From Verrucomicrobiaceae bacterium (GTDB taxonomy: Bacteria; Verrucomicrobiota; Verrucomicrobiia; Verrucomicrobiales; DEV007), in contig JAACDM010000154.1 of the NCBI GenBank assembly GCA_009936795.1, positions 1 through 56,666 of the forward strand: a stretch of DNA of 56,666 nt, written 5' to 3'. Positions 37,004 through 45,713 of this stretch are shown in pieces. Below the pieces are notes generated by a model. It was not told the origin of the DNA. It was given only the letters and a program-made list of their open reading frames with translations, and did not search any database. A program made the position numbers and the translations under genes. Each line of letters opens with the position of its first letter. The stretch's first letter is position 1.

Positions 37004-37011
37004 TTTATTCA

Positions 37012-39513
37012 ATGATCGAGACGCTCCTTTCCAACACGCCGGTTAAGCCTCAAAGCGCGTTCTCTCACGCTGAACTGCCGTCATCTGCTCGAGTTGTCAT
37101 CGTCGGTGGCGGGATTGTTGGCGCTAGCGTCGCTCATCATCTAACCTTGTTGGGCTGGAAGGATGTTGTGCTGCTAGAGCAGGGCCAGATTGGCGGAGGG
37201 ACGACGTGGCATGCCGCGGGCATGGTGGGGCAACTGCGCACCAGCAATAGTCTTACGAAGATTAATAAGTACAGTGTCGAACTCTACAAGCATCTCCAAG
37301 AGGATCTTGGGTATGACATTGGCTGGTTGCAGGTGGGAAGCCTGATTGTGGGAACGTGTGAAGAACGGATGACACAGCTCCGACGGACGGCTGCGATGGC
37401 GGAGGTGTTTGGAGTGGAGGCGTCTCTGTTAGATCGCGAGGCTTCGCAGGAGAAATGGCCACTCATGCGTAGTGATGACGTGCTCGGTGGCGTGTGGCTG
37501 CCCCACGATGGGAGAGTGATCCCCGGGGCTACCGCGGTGGCCATGGCGATGGAGGCTGAGAAACGAGGCGCAGCTATCATCGAAAGCACCCAAGTAGAAA
37601 AGGTGCTCATGTCAGGGAATCGAGCCAAGGGTGTGCAGACGGATCAAGGAGAGATCCAAGCGGATTGGGTGATATTGACAGGAGGCATGTGGACGCGTCA
37701 GCTTGGATTGGGGATCGATGTCGATATCCCGCTGTATCCTGTCGAACACCACTATGTATTGAGTGAGCCAATAGAAGGAGCCCATCGTAATCTTCCCTGT
37801 GCCCGAGATCCTGACCGGGCCATTTATTTTCGATCGCTAGATGACGGTGCTATTAAGCTAGGAGCCTTTCAAGCGCGGTCGACGCCATGGATGGTTGAGC
37901 GAGTGCCGAGCGACTTCACTTGTGGTTTGCTTGATGACGATTGGGAGGGGTTTGCGGAACCTTTAGCAGACGGCAAACATCGGATACCCGCCTTGGAGAA
38001 CACGTCGTTCCCAAAGTTTGTCAATGGGCCAGAGAGTTTCACCCCAGACAATCAGTTCATCGTGGGTGAGCCTGCAGGAGTGGGCGGTCTGTTTGTCTTG
38101 GCTGGGTTCAATTCAGTTGGAATCGCCTCCGCTGGTGGTGCTGGCAAGTATGCCGCAGAATGGTTGGAGCAGGGGAGCCCCACGCTCGATCTCTGGTCGG
38201 TCGACATCAGGCGCTTCGCATCGTTTCAGAACGATCGATCCTATCTACGTGAACGCGTGACGGAAACGTTAGGCCTTCATTATCAGATGGCCTGGCCCAA
38301 TCGTGAAATGGAGACGGCCCGAGGCATTCGTCAGACACCGTTGAGCGCGCGGCTACGGGAACGTAATGCCTGCTTTGGAAGTTCGATGGGATGGGAACGC
38401 GCCAATTGGTTCGCGCCTCCGGGCACCGAGCCCATGGTTGAGTATTCATTCAAGAAGCAGAACTGGGCTCCTTACGTTGCGGAAGAAGTGCGGGGCTGTC
38501 GTGAGAATGTAGCGATTCTTGATCAGTCGACGTTTGCAAAGTTCACCTTTCACGGTGCCGATGTGAAGGCCGTCCTCCAGCGACTTTGTGGCGCAAATGT
38601 TGATGTTCCTGAAGGAGATACGGTTTACACTGGGATGTTCAATGAGCGGGGCACGTTCGAGTCTGACTTGACGTTGGTTCGACTCAGCGAAGAAGAATTC
38701 TACTTGGTCAGCGGGACGGCCCAGGTCAACAGGGATTTTGATTGGATCACGCGCCACATTCCGGAGGGGGCCGATGCGACCTTGTCGGATGTTACGTCCT
38801 TGCTCGGTGTGGTCAGCGTGATGGGGCCGAATGCGCGTCAGCTACTGAGTAGCGTGACCTTGGCGGATCTTTCAAATGAGGCGTTTCCCTTTGGCACGGC
38901 TCAAGAGATCGTGATCAATGATTGCCGCGTGCGTGCGGTTCGCATCAGTTATGTCGGGGAGTTGGGATGGGAGTTACATGGACCGTTTGGTGCTATTCCC
39001 AAAGTGTATGAAGCGCTTCGGGAAGCAGGTGCCAACCTCTCTGTTGCGCATGCTGGGCACTACGCAATCAATGCTATGCGTTTGGAGAAGGCCTATCGAG
39101 CTTGGGGGCATGAATTGTCGACCGACGAGACTCCTCTCGAAGCAGGCCTCGGATTTGCAATCGATTGGGAGACGCAGTTCTTAGGTAAAGAGGCTTTGCT
39201 AGAGCAGAAATCTGCGGGAGCTCGGAAACGTCTTGTCGCCTTTGCCCTGGAGGACCCTGAGCCCACGCTGTGGGGTAGCGAGCCGATTTACATGAGTGGA
39301 CAACTTGCGGGCTATACCACTTCTGGTGGTTATAGCCCTACTCTTGGGCGAGCGGTCGCCCTTGGGTATGTGAAGAATCCCTCTGGTGAAGGGAAGATGA
39401 CGTCGAAAGCGATCCGCGCGGCTTCTTTTCACCTGCTCAATGACGGTCGTCGTTACGAAGCCAAGCCTTATCTACGATCACTTTACGATCCGATGCGAGA
39501 GAAGATGCAGTAG
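37012..39513 (+). CDS. FAD-dependent dimethylglycine/sarcosine dehydrogenase-like protein (DAO plus GcvT)
   Basis: An 833-residue two-part enzyme. The N-terminal half is a D-amino acid oxidase-type FAD domain: VVIVGGGIVGASVAHHL at about residue 25, and GGGTTWHAAGMVG at about 61, where the His is the usual site of covalent flavin attachment in this family. The C-terminal half (about 430-833) is a GcvT-type folate domain with the FAD_GcvT linker (GCRENVAILDQSTFAKF), GELGWELHGP and AMRLEKAYRAWGHELS. Such enzymes demethylate dimethylglycine or sarcosine and pass the one-carbon unit to tetrahydrofolate. There is no signal peptide. The ROK-like gene lies just upstream. The substrate is probably an N-methylated amino acid; N-methylated aminophosphonates are a less likely idea prompted by the nearby phn operon. 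Confidence 0.85.
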   Translation: MIETLLSNTPVKPQSAFSHAELPSSARVVIVGGGIVGASVAHHLTLLGWKDVVLLEQGQIGGGTTWHAAGMVGQLRTSNSLTKINKYSVELYKHLQEDLGYDIGWLQVGSLIVGTCEERMTQLRRTAAMAEVFGVEASLLDREASQEKWPLMRSDDVLGGVWLPHDGRVIPGATAVAMAMEAEKRGAAIIESTQVEKVLMSGNRAKGVQTDQGEIQADWVILTGGMWTRQLGLGIDVDIPLYPVEHHYVLSEPIEGAHRNLPCARDPDRAIYFRSLDDGAIKLGAFQARSTPWMVERVPSDFTCGLLDDDWEGFAEPLADGKHRIPALENTSFPKFVNGPESFTPDNQFIVGEPAGVGGLFVLAGFNSVGIASAGGAGKYAAEWLEQGSPTLDLWSVDIRRFASFQNDRSYLRERVTETLGLHYQMAWPNREMETARGIRQTPLSARLRERNACFGSSMGWERANWFAPPGTEPMVEYSFKKQNWAPYVAEEVRGCRENVAILDQSTFAKFTFHGADVKAVLQRLCGANVDVPEGDTVYTGMFNERGTFESDLTLVRLSEEEFYLVSGTAQVNRDFDWITRHIPEGADATLSDVTSLLGVVSVMGPNARQLLSSVTLADLSNEAFPFGTAQEIVINDCRVRAVRISYVGELGWELHGPFGAIPKVYEALREAGANLSVAHAGHYAINAMRLEKAYRAWGHELSTDETPLEAGLGFAIDWETQFLGKEALLEQKSAGARKRLVAFALEDPEPTLWGSEPIYMSGQLAGYTTSGGYSPTLGRAVALGYVKNPSGEGKMTSKAIRAASFHLLNDGRRYEAKPYLRSLYDPMREKMQ

Positions 39514-39567
39514 GTACTGACGGCGCGCACCTTAGGCCTCCTTCTGGAGTTCCATTAACAAAGCTTA

Positions 39568-41301
39568 ATGAATTCGCCTCTCCTAGATCTGACCTCGATT
39601 GTCCGCACTGCTGCGCAGAAGGCGGGCTGTTCTGAAGTCAGTGCGTTGGACAAGAGCTTAGAGGATGCGGCGCAACATGGAGACTCGCCGATTGAATCGC
39701 TCTGTGAAGGCGAACTGGTCGAGGATGAAGATGTCTTCTTCCTGGAATTGGCGACGGCTTTATCGATGGACTTTCATCCCGAGACGGCGATGGACCTGCG
39801 GGAACCGCTGCACGATGTGTTTCCGGCGAAGCTCGCCCTGCGTTACCGCGTGCTGCCTCACGAGGTCGCGGAGAATCAAGTAACGCTCATGAGTTACGAT
39901 CCCTTCGATTTGGAAGCGAAGCAGGCCGTTGACCAAGAAACGCCAGCCTCTGTCAGTTGGGTGGTGTCGTCGCGGAAGCAAATCCTCGAGGGCCTTCGGC
40001 GTGGTTACGGCATTGCGGCCGGCAATTTCGATGAACTCATCGAGAATCGCGATCTTGATGAGGCCGAGGATGTCTTGGCTCAGGAAGTCAATGTGCTCGG
40101 TAAGGACGAGCAAGACGAAGAGGCTACCGTCAACACCTTTGTGAATCAGGTCTTTCGCGAAGCCTTGCTTGAGCGAGCAACCGACATTCACATTGAACCG
40201 TTAGAACGTGACTTGCGCATTCGCTACCGAGTGGACGGTGCGCTCCAAGAGGTGGCGGTGCCGCCGAACGTTCGCGGCCTGCAAGCCTCGCTCATTTCTC
40301 GTCTAAAAATTATGGCGAACCTCGATATTGCGGAACGCCGGTTGCCACAGGATGGCCGCATCAATCTCGAACTCGATGGCAAACGCATCGATGTGCGCGT
40401 GGCGACGATTCCTTCGGCGAATGGAGAGAGTGTCAGTCTTCGTCTTCTAAGTCGCGAGTCCTATGATTTCAACACGCTTGGATTAGATGAATCTACTCAA
40501 GCCACGATTCGTGATCTACTGGCCTTGCCTAACGGCATCATTCTTGTCACTGGCCCTACGGGAAGCGGCAAATCGACCACCTTGTATGCCTTTCTTCGCG
40601 AGCTACACACGAAAGACACGCGAATTGTGACGATCGAAGATCCGGTAGAGAATAAGCTAGATGGTGTGGTGCAGATTGCGGTGAAGCCCGAGATCAACCT
40701 TACCTTTGCGTCCGGTTTGCGTAGCATTCTACGGGGTGATCCCAATGTCATCATGGTCGGGGAGATGCGTGATTTGGAAACAACTGAGACGGCGATTCGA
40801 GGGGCGTTGACGGGGCATCTCGTCTTTAGCACATTGCACACCAATGATGCGGTCGGTGGTATTTCGCGATTGTTAGACATGGGGATCGAGCCGTTCCTAA
40901 TTGCTTCATCGGTGAGGGCCTTTCTAGCACAACGCCTCGTCCGAACGCTTTGTGATCAATGCGCACAGCCAGCGGGCGACGTTTACACCGATCACTATCT
41001 CGAGAGCATCGGCTTCCCTGTCGAGAAGCGCGCTGGCTTGCGGAAGGCCGTCGGCTGTCGTGGATGTCGGAACACAGGCTATCGGGGCCGCATGGCGCTT
41101 CTCGAGATCTGTACGATCTCGGATTCGATGCAGGCGCTTATTTCAGATAGTGCTTCAAGCAGTGATTTGAAGACGGAGGCCATGAAGGACGGTATGGTGC
41201 CTCTTCGCGACTATGGTTGGGAAAAGGCTGGGCATGGCTTCACCACCATCGAAGAGATTCTGACGGTGACTGCAACAGAAGGAGGAGGTAGCAAACGCTA
41301 A
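39568..41301 (+). CDS. gspE: Type II secretion ATPase GspE
   Basis: A 577-residue cytoplasmic motor ATPase. N-terminal MshEN-type region (residues 1-150), then the core ATPase: Walker A GPTGSGKSTT at about 329, Asp box ATDIHIEP at about 207, Walker B-region GDPNVIMVGEMRD at about 390, the His box GHLVFSTLHTND, and a tetracysteine zinc site (CDQC at about 462, CRGC at about 497). It powers assembly of the pseudopilus. It begins 54 bases after the flavoprotein gene and is the first gene of a run of eleven secretion genes in normal T2SS order. GspE is hard to tell from PilB, but the following gspG to gspM and gspD make T2SS the better call. Confidence 0.9.
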   Translation: MNSPLLDLTSIVRTAAQKAGCSEVSALDKSLEDAAQHGDSPIESLCEGELVEDEDVFFLELATALSMDFHPETAMDLREPLHDVFPAKLALRYRVLPHEVAENQVTLMSYDPFDLEAKQAVDQETPASVSWVVSSRKQILEGLRRGYGIAAGNFDELIENRDLDEAEDVLAQEVNVLGKDEQDEEATVNTFVNQVFREALLERATDIHIEPLERDLRIRYRVDGALQEVAVPPNVRGLQASLISRLKIMANLDIAERRLPQDGRINLELDGKRIDVRVATIPSANGESVSLRLLSRESYDFNTLGLDESTQATIRDLLALPNGIILVTGPTGSGKSTTLYAFLRELHTKDTRIVTIEDPVENKLDGVVQIAVKPEINLTFASGLRSILRGDPNVIMVGEMRDLETTETAIRGALTGHLVFSTLHTNDAVGGISRLLDMGIEPFLIASSVRAFLAQRLVRTLCDQCAQPAGDVYTDHYLESIGFPVEKRAGLRKAVGCRGCRNTGYRGRMALLEICTISDSMQALISDSASSSDLKTEAMKDGMVPLRDYGWEKAGHGFTTIEEILTVTATEGGGSKR

Positions 41302-41310
41302 CGTTACGTT

Positions 41311-42537
41311 ATGAGTAGCTTCTCTTATACCGCGCTCGATTCTACAGGCAAGACGGTCAAAGGTCGTCTCGATGTTGGCACGCGTGGGGAGGCGTACAGA
41401 TCTCTTGAGAAACGTCGTCTCACTCCGGTGCAGGTGCGTTCGGGTGAGGATATTGAGACGGGCGCCACGAAGACGAGTTCGCAGGGCGCAATCCATCTGG
41501 GGCGCGCTCCACTCATTCAGTTTACAGAAGAACTTGCCGACTTGTTGGATGCGGGGGTCCAACTTCAGCAAGCTCTCAGCATCATGGCGGAGCGCCAACA
41601 GCATGCCGGAGTAAAGAAGGTTAGCAGGCGCTTGCGTGAGTTGCTCCGCGACGGCGCGACGTTCTCTCAGGCTCTGAGTGAAGCATCGCCGAGTTTTGAT
41701 GATCTTTATTGCAACCTTGTGGCTGCTGGCGAAGCGAGTGGTTCATTGACCAAGATCCTCAAGCGCCTCGGTTCGAGCCTAACCATTCTGAACGAGCTCC
41801 AGAAGCGAGTGATTCAGGCGATGATCTATCCGGCATTTCTCATCCTGGCATGTGTGGGATTGATCATTGTCTTTATGACTGTGCTGATGCCGCAGTTGAC
41901 GACGTTGTTAGCGTCAACGAACCAGCAATTGCCAGCAGCGACGCAAGCCCTGGTCGATTTGAGCCAGGGATTTGTGAAGCACTGGTGGCGAATTGGACTT
42001 GGTCTTGCCGGTTTAGTTGTACTTTGGGCTAGCATTCTTTGTGTGCCTTCTGGGCGATACTGGTGGGATTTTTTAAAAATGAAGTTCCCGCTCTTCGGGC
42101 CAGTCTTTGCCACCCGTTACTTTGCCACGCTATCGCAAGGGCTGGCAAATTTGGTCAAGAATGGAGTGCCACTTCTGTCAGCGCTCAAGTTGATGACCCG
42201 TGCGACGACGAATCGCTATTACCGGCAGCGCCTTCAGGCGGTGACCCGCTTGGTCGAAGATGGCGAGTCTTTTTCAGTGGCTCTCCAGAAGGCGAAAGGG
42301 TTCCCAATGTTGCTAGTGGACCTCACTGCCGTAGGAGAACAGACAGGAGATTTAGGGCGCTCGTTAGCAAAAGCTGCCATCCGCTATGATAAGGAGCTCA
42401 ACGGAAAAATCACACGACTCACGTCGATGATTACTCCGGTCATTATCGTCATCATGGCCGTGCTCGTGACTCTCGTGGCTTATTCCATTGTCTCCGCCAT
42501 CTTCAAATCTGTGAATGGTATCCGTTCTTCTAACTAG
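41311..42537 (+). CDS. gspF: Type II secretion inner-membrane platform protein GspF
   Basis: A 408-residue integral membrane protein with two T2SSF repeats: residues about 70-195 and 270-395. Three transmembrane helices are seen, at about 170-195 (YPAFLILACVGLIIVFM), 225-240 and 375-400. The N-terminal cytoplasmic segment (FSYTALDSTGKTVKG) is typical of GspF/PilC. It interacts with GspE and GspL to form the platform. It starts nine bases after gspE. Confidence 0.92.
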   Translation: MSSFSYTALDSTGKTVKGRLDVGTRGEAYRSLEKRRLTPVQVRSGEDIETGATKTSSQGAIHLGRAPLIQFTEELADLLDAGVQLQQALSIMAERQQHAGVKKVSRRLRELLRDGATFSQALSEASPSFDDLYCNLVAAGEASGSLTKILKRLGSSLTILNELQKRVIQAMIYPAFLILACVGLIIVFMTVLMPQLTTLLASTNQQLPAATQALVDLSQGFVKHWWRIGLGLAGLVVLWASILCVPSGRYWWDFLKMKFPLFGPVFATRYFATLSQGLANLVKNGVPLLSALKLMTRATTNRYYRQRLQAVTRLVEDGESFSVALQKAKGFPMLLVDLTAVGEQTGDLGRSLAKAAIRYDKELNGKITRLTSMITPVIIVIMAVLVTLVAYSIVSAIFKSVNGIRSSN

Positions 42538-42555
42538 ATTCTACACCTCAGCCTC

Positions 42556-43002
42556 ATGACAACAATACAACGAAAGCACAACGCTGGCTTCACCTTGGTC
42601 GAGCTGGTCCTCGTCATCACGATCATTTCCATCCTCGTCGGTGGCGGCATCTATTACATGATGGGCAATGTCGACGTGGCCAAGGAGGTGAAAGCGGAAA
42701 CAGATATCAAAGCGCTTGGCACCCAAATCCAAGTCTATGAATCTCGGAATCTAACTCCGCCTACGACCGAACAAGGGCTTCAAGCACTTGTGCAACGGCC
42801 TACTTCCGATCCTGTGCCGGAGAAATGGACTCAGTTGATGGAGGAGGTGCTCAAAGATCCCTGGGGTAAGCAGTATCAGTACAAGCAACCGGCCGAACGG
42901 AGCAAGAAGGGTTACGATCTTTACTCGCTTGGACCAGATGGCGTCGAGAGCGAAGATGATATTGGTAATTGGAAGAGAACGAGTTCCACGGAGAATGGTT
43001 AG
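42556..43002 (+). CDS. gspG: Major pseudopilin GspG
   Basis: A 148-residue prepilin. A short basic leader ends in AG, followed by FTLVELVLVITIISILVGGG, the class III signal cleaved before Phe by the prepilin peptidase GspO (not in this window). The C-terminal part shows the GspG features PPTTEQGLQALV, DPWGKQYQY and YDLYSLGPDG, including the calcium-site region of the family. It builds the main shaft of the pseudopilus. Confidence 0.95.
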   Translation: MTTIQRKHNAGFTLVELVLVITIISILVGGGIYYMMGNVDVAKEVKAETDIKALGTQIQVYESRNLTPPTTEQGLQALVQRPTSDPVPEKWTQLMEEVLKDPWGKQYQYKQPAERSKKGYDLYSLGPDGVESEDDIGNWKRTSSTENG

Positions 43003-43028
43003 GCAAGGCAGTTAATGTTGTTGAGTCC

Positions 43029-43661
43029 ATGAGAGCTCGCGGGTTTACTCTCGTGGAGATGGTGGTCGCTCTGACCATCATCGCGATTCTACTTTCCTTG
43101 GCATTCCCCGCGATGAAGGCCTTGGGGAAAGACGACGAGCCTACCCACATCACGTCAGTTCTGGATCTTAGCCGATTTTTGCGTGCTCGCGCTATGAGTG
43201 AGAACCGGCCTTACCAAATGGTCTTTGATCAGCAGACCATCTATGGCTTGCGCTATTTCTATCCATACCAGGAAGAAACCACGTTCACGGAATTCCTCAC
43301 CAAGCTGGAAGAGGAGCGTGTGAAGCGAAAGGAAGAGATTGCGCGAATGGAAGTGGAACGTCTTCAACTCGCGCAAGACCTAGCTGACCCGAACAACCCG
43401 CCACCCCCACCGCCAAACATCGACGACGAGTATTTTGTTAGGAAGCTGACATTACCTAAGGATATGCGGGTTGAAGTGCGTCCGTGGGGCGACGTGATTT
43501 GGAAGCCTTTGGATGGCACGACAATTCATCGATGGGTATTTCAACCCACAGGTTTATGCGATCCAATGCTCCTCAGATTTGGTCTAGAGGGGCAATGGCA
43601 CGAACTTTCCTTTGAAGTTCTGACCGGAGACCTGGGAACTCAACGCTTTTACGCACAGTGA
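43029..43661 (+). CDS. gspH: Minor pseudopilin GspH-like with a charged, proline-rich insertion
   Basis: A 210-residue prepilin with leader MRARG then FTLVEMVVALTIIAILLSLA. It has the GspH pattern (LDLSRFLRARAMSENRPYQMVFD). Between about residues 82 and 127 lies an insertion of a highly charged, probably coiled-coil helix (KLEEERVKRKEEIARMEVER) followed by a run of six prolines, not typical of GspH. The frame runs 20 codons further upstream, overlapping gspG, but the ATG at 43029 puts the short leader at the N-terminus. Its stop overlaps the start of gspI. Confidence 0.82.
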   Translation: MRARGFTLVEMVVALTIIAILLSLAFPAMKALGKDDEPTHITSVLDLSRFLRARAMSENRPYQMVFDQQTIYGLRYFYPYQEETTFTEFLTKLEEERVKRKEEIARMEVERLQLAQDLADPNNPPPPPPNIDDEYFVRKLTLPKDMRVEVRPWGDVIWKPLDGTTIHRWVFQPTGLCDPMLLRFGLEGQWHELSFEVLTGDLGTQRFYAQ

Positions 43662-44038
43662 AGGATACGGTGAGAGGTTTCATCTTGTTTGAGGTGATGA
43701 TTGCCATCGCCGTGTTCGCGATTGTTGCGGTGAGCTTGGCCTCCGCTATGAATTCTACGATTCAGGCTTCCAACTATCTTAGCCGGCAAGCTGCTGTGCG
43801 TCATGGCCTTACGTCCATTCTAAATGAATCCTTGAGGCGTCCCAAGCTTAAGGAGATGGCGCTTCGATACGAAGATAAAGTGCTTGGAGTACGATACCGA
43901 ACAGAAACGCAAGAGGTGCGATTTGTGAATCAAGAGGGGAACAGTGTGAAAGGGCTCTACACACTCCGCGCCCTCGCTGACTACGTGGAAGACGGTGAGG
44001 ACCGTCAGGAGAAAGCCGAAGTTTATGTGCGGCGTTAA
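43658..44038 (+). CDS. gspI: Minor pseudopilin GspI-like
   Basis: A 126-residue prepilin. It begins with GTG overlapping the gspH stop (GTGA), and has leader MKDTVRG then FILFEVMIAIAVFAIVAVSL. Position and size fit GspI of the pseudopilus tip. The conserved Glu at +5 is present (FILFE). Sequence beyond the first helix is weakly conserved, so the letter is assigned by gene order. Confidence 0.8.
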   Translation: MKDTVRGFILFEVMIAIAVFAIVAVSLASAMNSTIQASNYLSRQAAVRHGLTSILNESLRRPKLKEMALRYEDKVLGVRYRTETQEVRFVNQEGNSVKGLYTLRALADYVEDGEDRQEKAEVYVRR

Positions 44039-44720
44039 CTTACACCGACGTTCACGCGGATTCACCCTCTTAGAGGTGGCCCTTGGCGTGACGATCCTCG
44101 CCATTTTAGCAGGGACCATGTTCACGATTGTGCAGAGTTCTCTCCAAGCCGCCAGCGATATCGAAGTTGTTCAACGGGAGAACCGGCGGATGGAGCGCTA
44201 CGTGTTCTTGTTGAAGCAACTCTTCCGAACACTTCCGCCTAATGGCAAAGTGGGGCTTAAGATCATTGAGCGAAATCCACTCGTGCAAGAGCTCACCCTG
44301 ACAGGTGCACCGGAAGCCTTTGTGTGGGGCGATGAACCGGTGAGCAATGAGGCGATCACCATGGCCTTGGTGCGTTATCCCGAAGCCCTCGTGACCGAAG
44401 ATACTCCCGAGTACTTCCTTGGGATTTCGAGGCCCGATTTCTTTCGGCCAGATCCTGAGGAAGGGCGTAGCGTTGCTCTCACTAGCGGAGCGCTGACTTA
44501 TCCTGTGGGACAACGTAATTTGCCTATCATTGCGGATGACAAGGGCCGCTACTGGCTTCCCCTTCTGCCGGGGGTGCGTTCAATAATGTGGAAGTTCTAT
44601 CAGATAGACAAGAAGCGTTGGATTGAAGAATCTGGGCCCGCGCGGCCACCATTGATCGAGCTCATTATTCAACCGTTTGAGCGCAACACGCCGATACGCA
44701 GCGTGTTCGCCATCTACTAG
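44025..44720 (+). CDS. gspJ: Minor pseudopilin GspJ-like
   Basis: A 231-residue prepilin with leader ending RRSRG then FTLLEVALGVTILAILAGTM. Length and order after gspI fit GspJ of the tip complex. An earlier GTG at 43995 is in frame; the ATG at 44025 gives a more usual leader and overlaps the gspI end by 14 bases. The body (residues 60-231) is beta-rich with a typical late PPLIELIIQPFER segment. Confidence 0.82.
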   Translation: MCGVNLHRRSRGFTLLEVALGVTILAILAGTMFTIVQSSLQAASDIEVVQRENRRMERYVFLLKQLFRTLPPNGKVGLKIIERNPLVQELTLTGAPEAFVWGDEPVSNEAITMALVRYPEALVTEDTPEYFLGISRPDFFRPDPEEGRSVALTSGALTYPVGQRNLPIIADDKGRYWLPLLPGVRSIMWKFYQIDKKRWIEESGPARPPLIELIIQPFERNTPIRSVFAIY

Positions 44721-44724
44721 TGAC

Positions 44725-45690
44725 ATGAGAATCAGTGCACCTAGTACACAGCGCGCGTCTGCCATGCTCATGGTCCTCTGGGGCATGATGATCATGGCGA
44801 TGGCTGTGGGCGGGCTCATCACCTACATGCGTGGTAGCGTGCTGGAAGATGTCGATGCCGCCAAGGCGTTCGAGGCGCGACTGTTAGCCCAGTCAGGCAT
44901 TGTTCTTGGCATGCATCCCGATATCAAGAAGAACGATCCGCTTCTTCGTCAGCAGGTCTCTGCTCTCAAGCGCTATGAGGTCAAGGTTTCGTCGCTGGGT
45001 GCTCGTGTTGCCATCAACCAAGTAGTGGCCAATCCGGACATTCGTGATTACTGCCGCAAATTGTTCATTCTTTGGGGACTAGATCCTGAGAAAGCGGGCA
45101 TTCTAACGGATTCTCTAGTGGACTGGGTAGATGCTGATGACGAAATTAGCCCGCTTGGTGCCGAGGAAGCTCATTACACCTTGCGGGGTGCCCCTCAATT
45201 CCCCCGCAACCAAGGCTTTCGTCACTTGGACGAAATGCTCTTTGTGCGTGGCATGCACGAGCTCGCACGCAAGAAGTCGAACTGGAAAGACTATTTTACT
45301 CTCCACGGTAGTGGCCTCATCGATGTGAACGAGGCTTCAGCCGAGCTTTTGGAAGTCGTCTGCGATGTCACACGCGCGCAAACGGACTTGCTTGTTCTGC
45401 AGCGTCGTGGGCCTGATACTATTGAAAATACTGAGGACGACGAACCCTACACCGAGTTCTCTGCCGTACAGGAGGCGTTAGGACTTTCTCGCTGGGATTT
45501 CGCTGACGTCCTTCCTCGCCTGGCGTTGAACCATCCTATCCGTCGAGTGGAGAGCACTGGGCATGCCGGAAATGCTGCCATACGGCTCATTGCTACCGTG
45601 GGTCCCGGAATCAATCTCATTGAGGAACAGCGAGCTAGTCCCTCGGGGAGCCTGGCTTTCGAGCTTAGCCGCGACGAAGGCGCACCATGA
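44725..45690 (+). CDS. gspK: Minor pseudopilin GspK-like
   Basis: A 321-residue protein with an N-terminal helix (ASAMLMVLWGMMIMAMAVGG) that lacks the Glu at +5, as is normal for GspK. A large helical body contains the SAM-like tandem regions and the ILTDSLVDWVDADDEISPLGAEE segment, a strong GspK marker. GspK caps the pseudopilus tip. The ATG at 44725 lies four bases after the gspJ stop. Confidence 0.88.
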   Translation: MRISAPSTQRASAMLMVLWGMMIMAMAVGGLITYMRGSVLEDVDAAKAFEARLLAQSGIVLGMHPDIKKNDPLLRQQVSALKRYEVKVSSLGARVAINQVVANPDIRDYCRKLFILWGLDPEKAGILTDSLVDWVDADDEISPLGAEEAHYTLRGAPQFPRNQGFRHLDEMLFVRGMHELARKKSNWKDYFTLHGSGLIDVNEASAELLEVVCDVTRAQTDLLVLQRRGPDTIENTEDDEPYTEFSAVQEALGLSRWDFADVLPRLALNHPIRRVESTGHAGNAAIRLIATVGPGINLIEEQRASPSGSLAFELSRDEGAP

Positions 45691-45713
45691 TGGTTTAAGC
45701 AGGCGAGTAGTCA

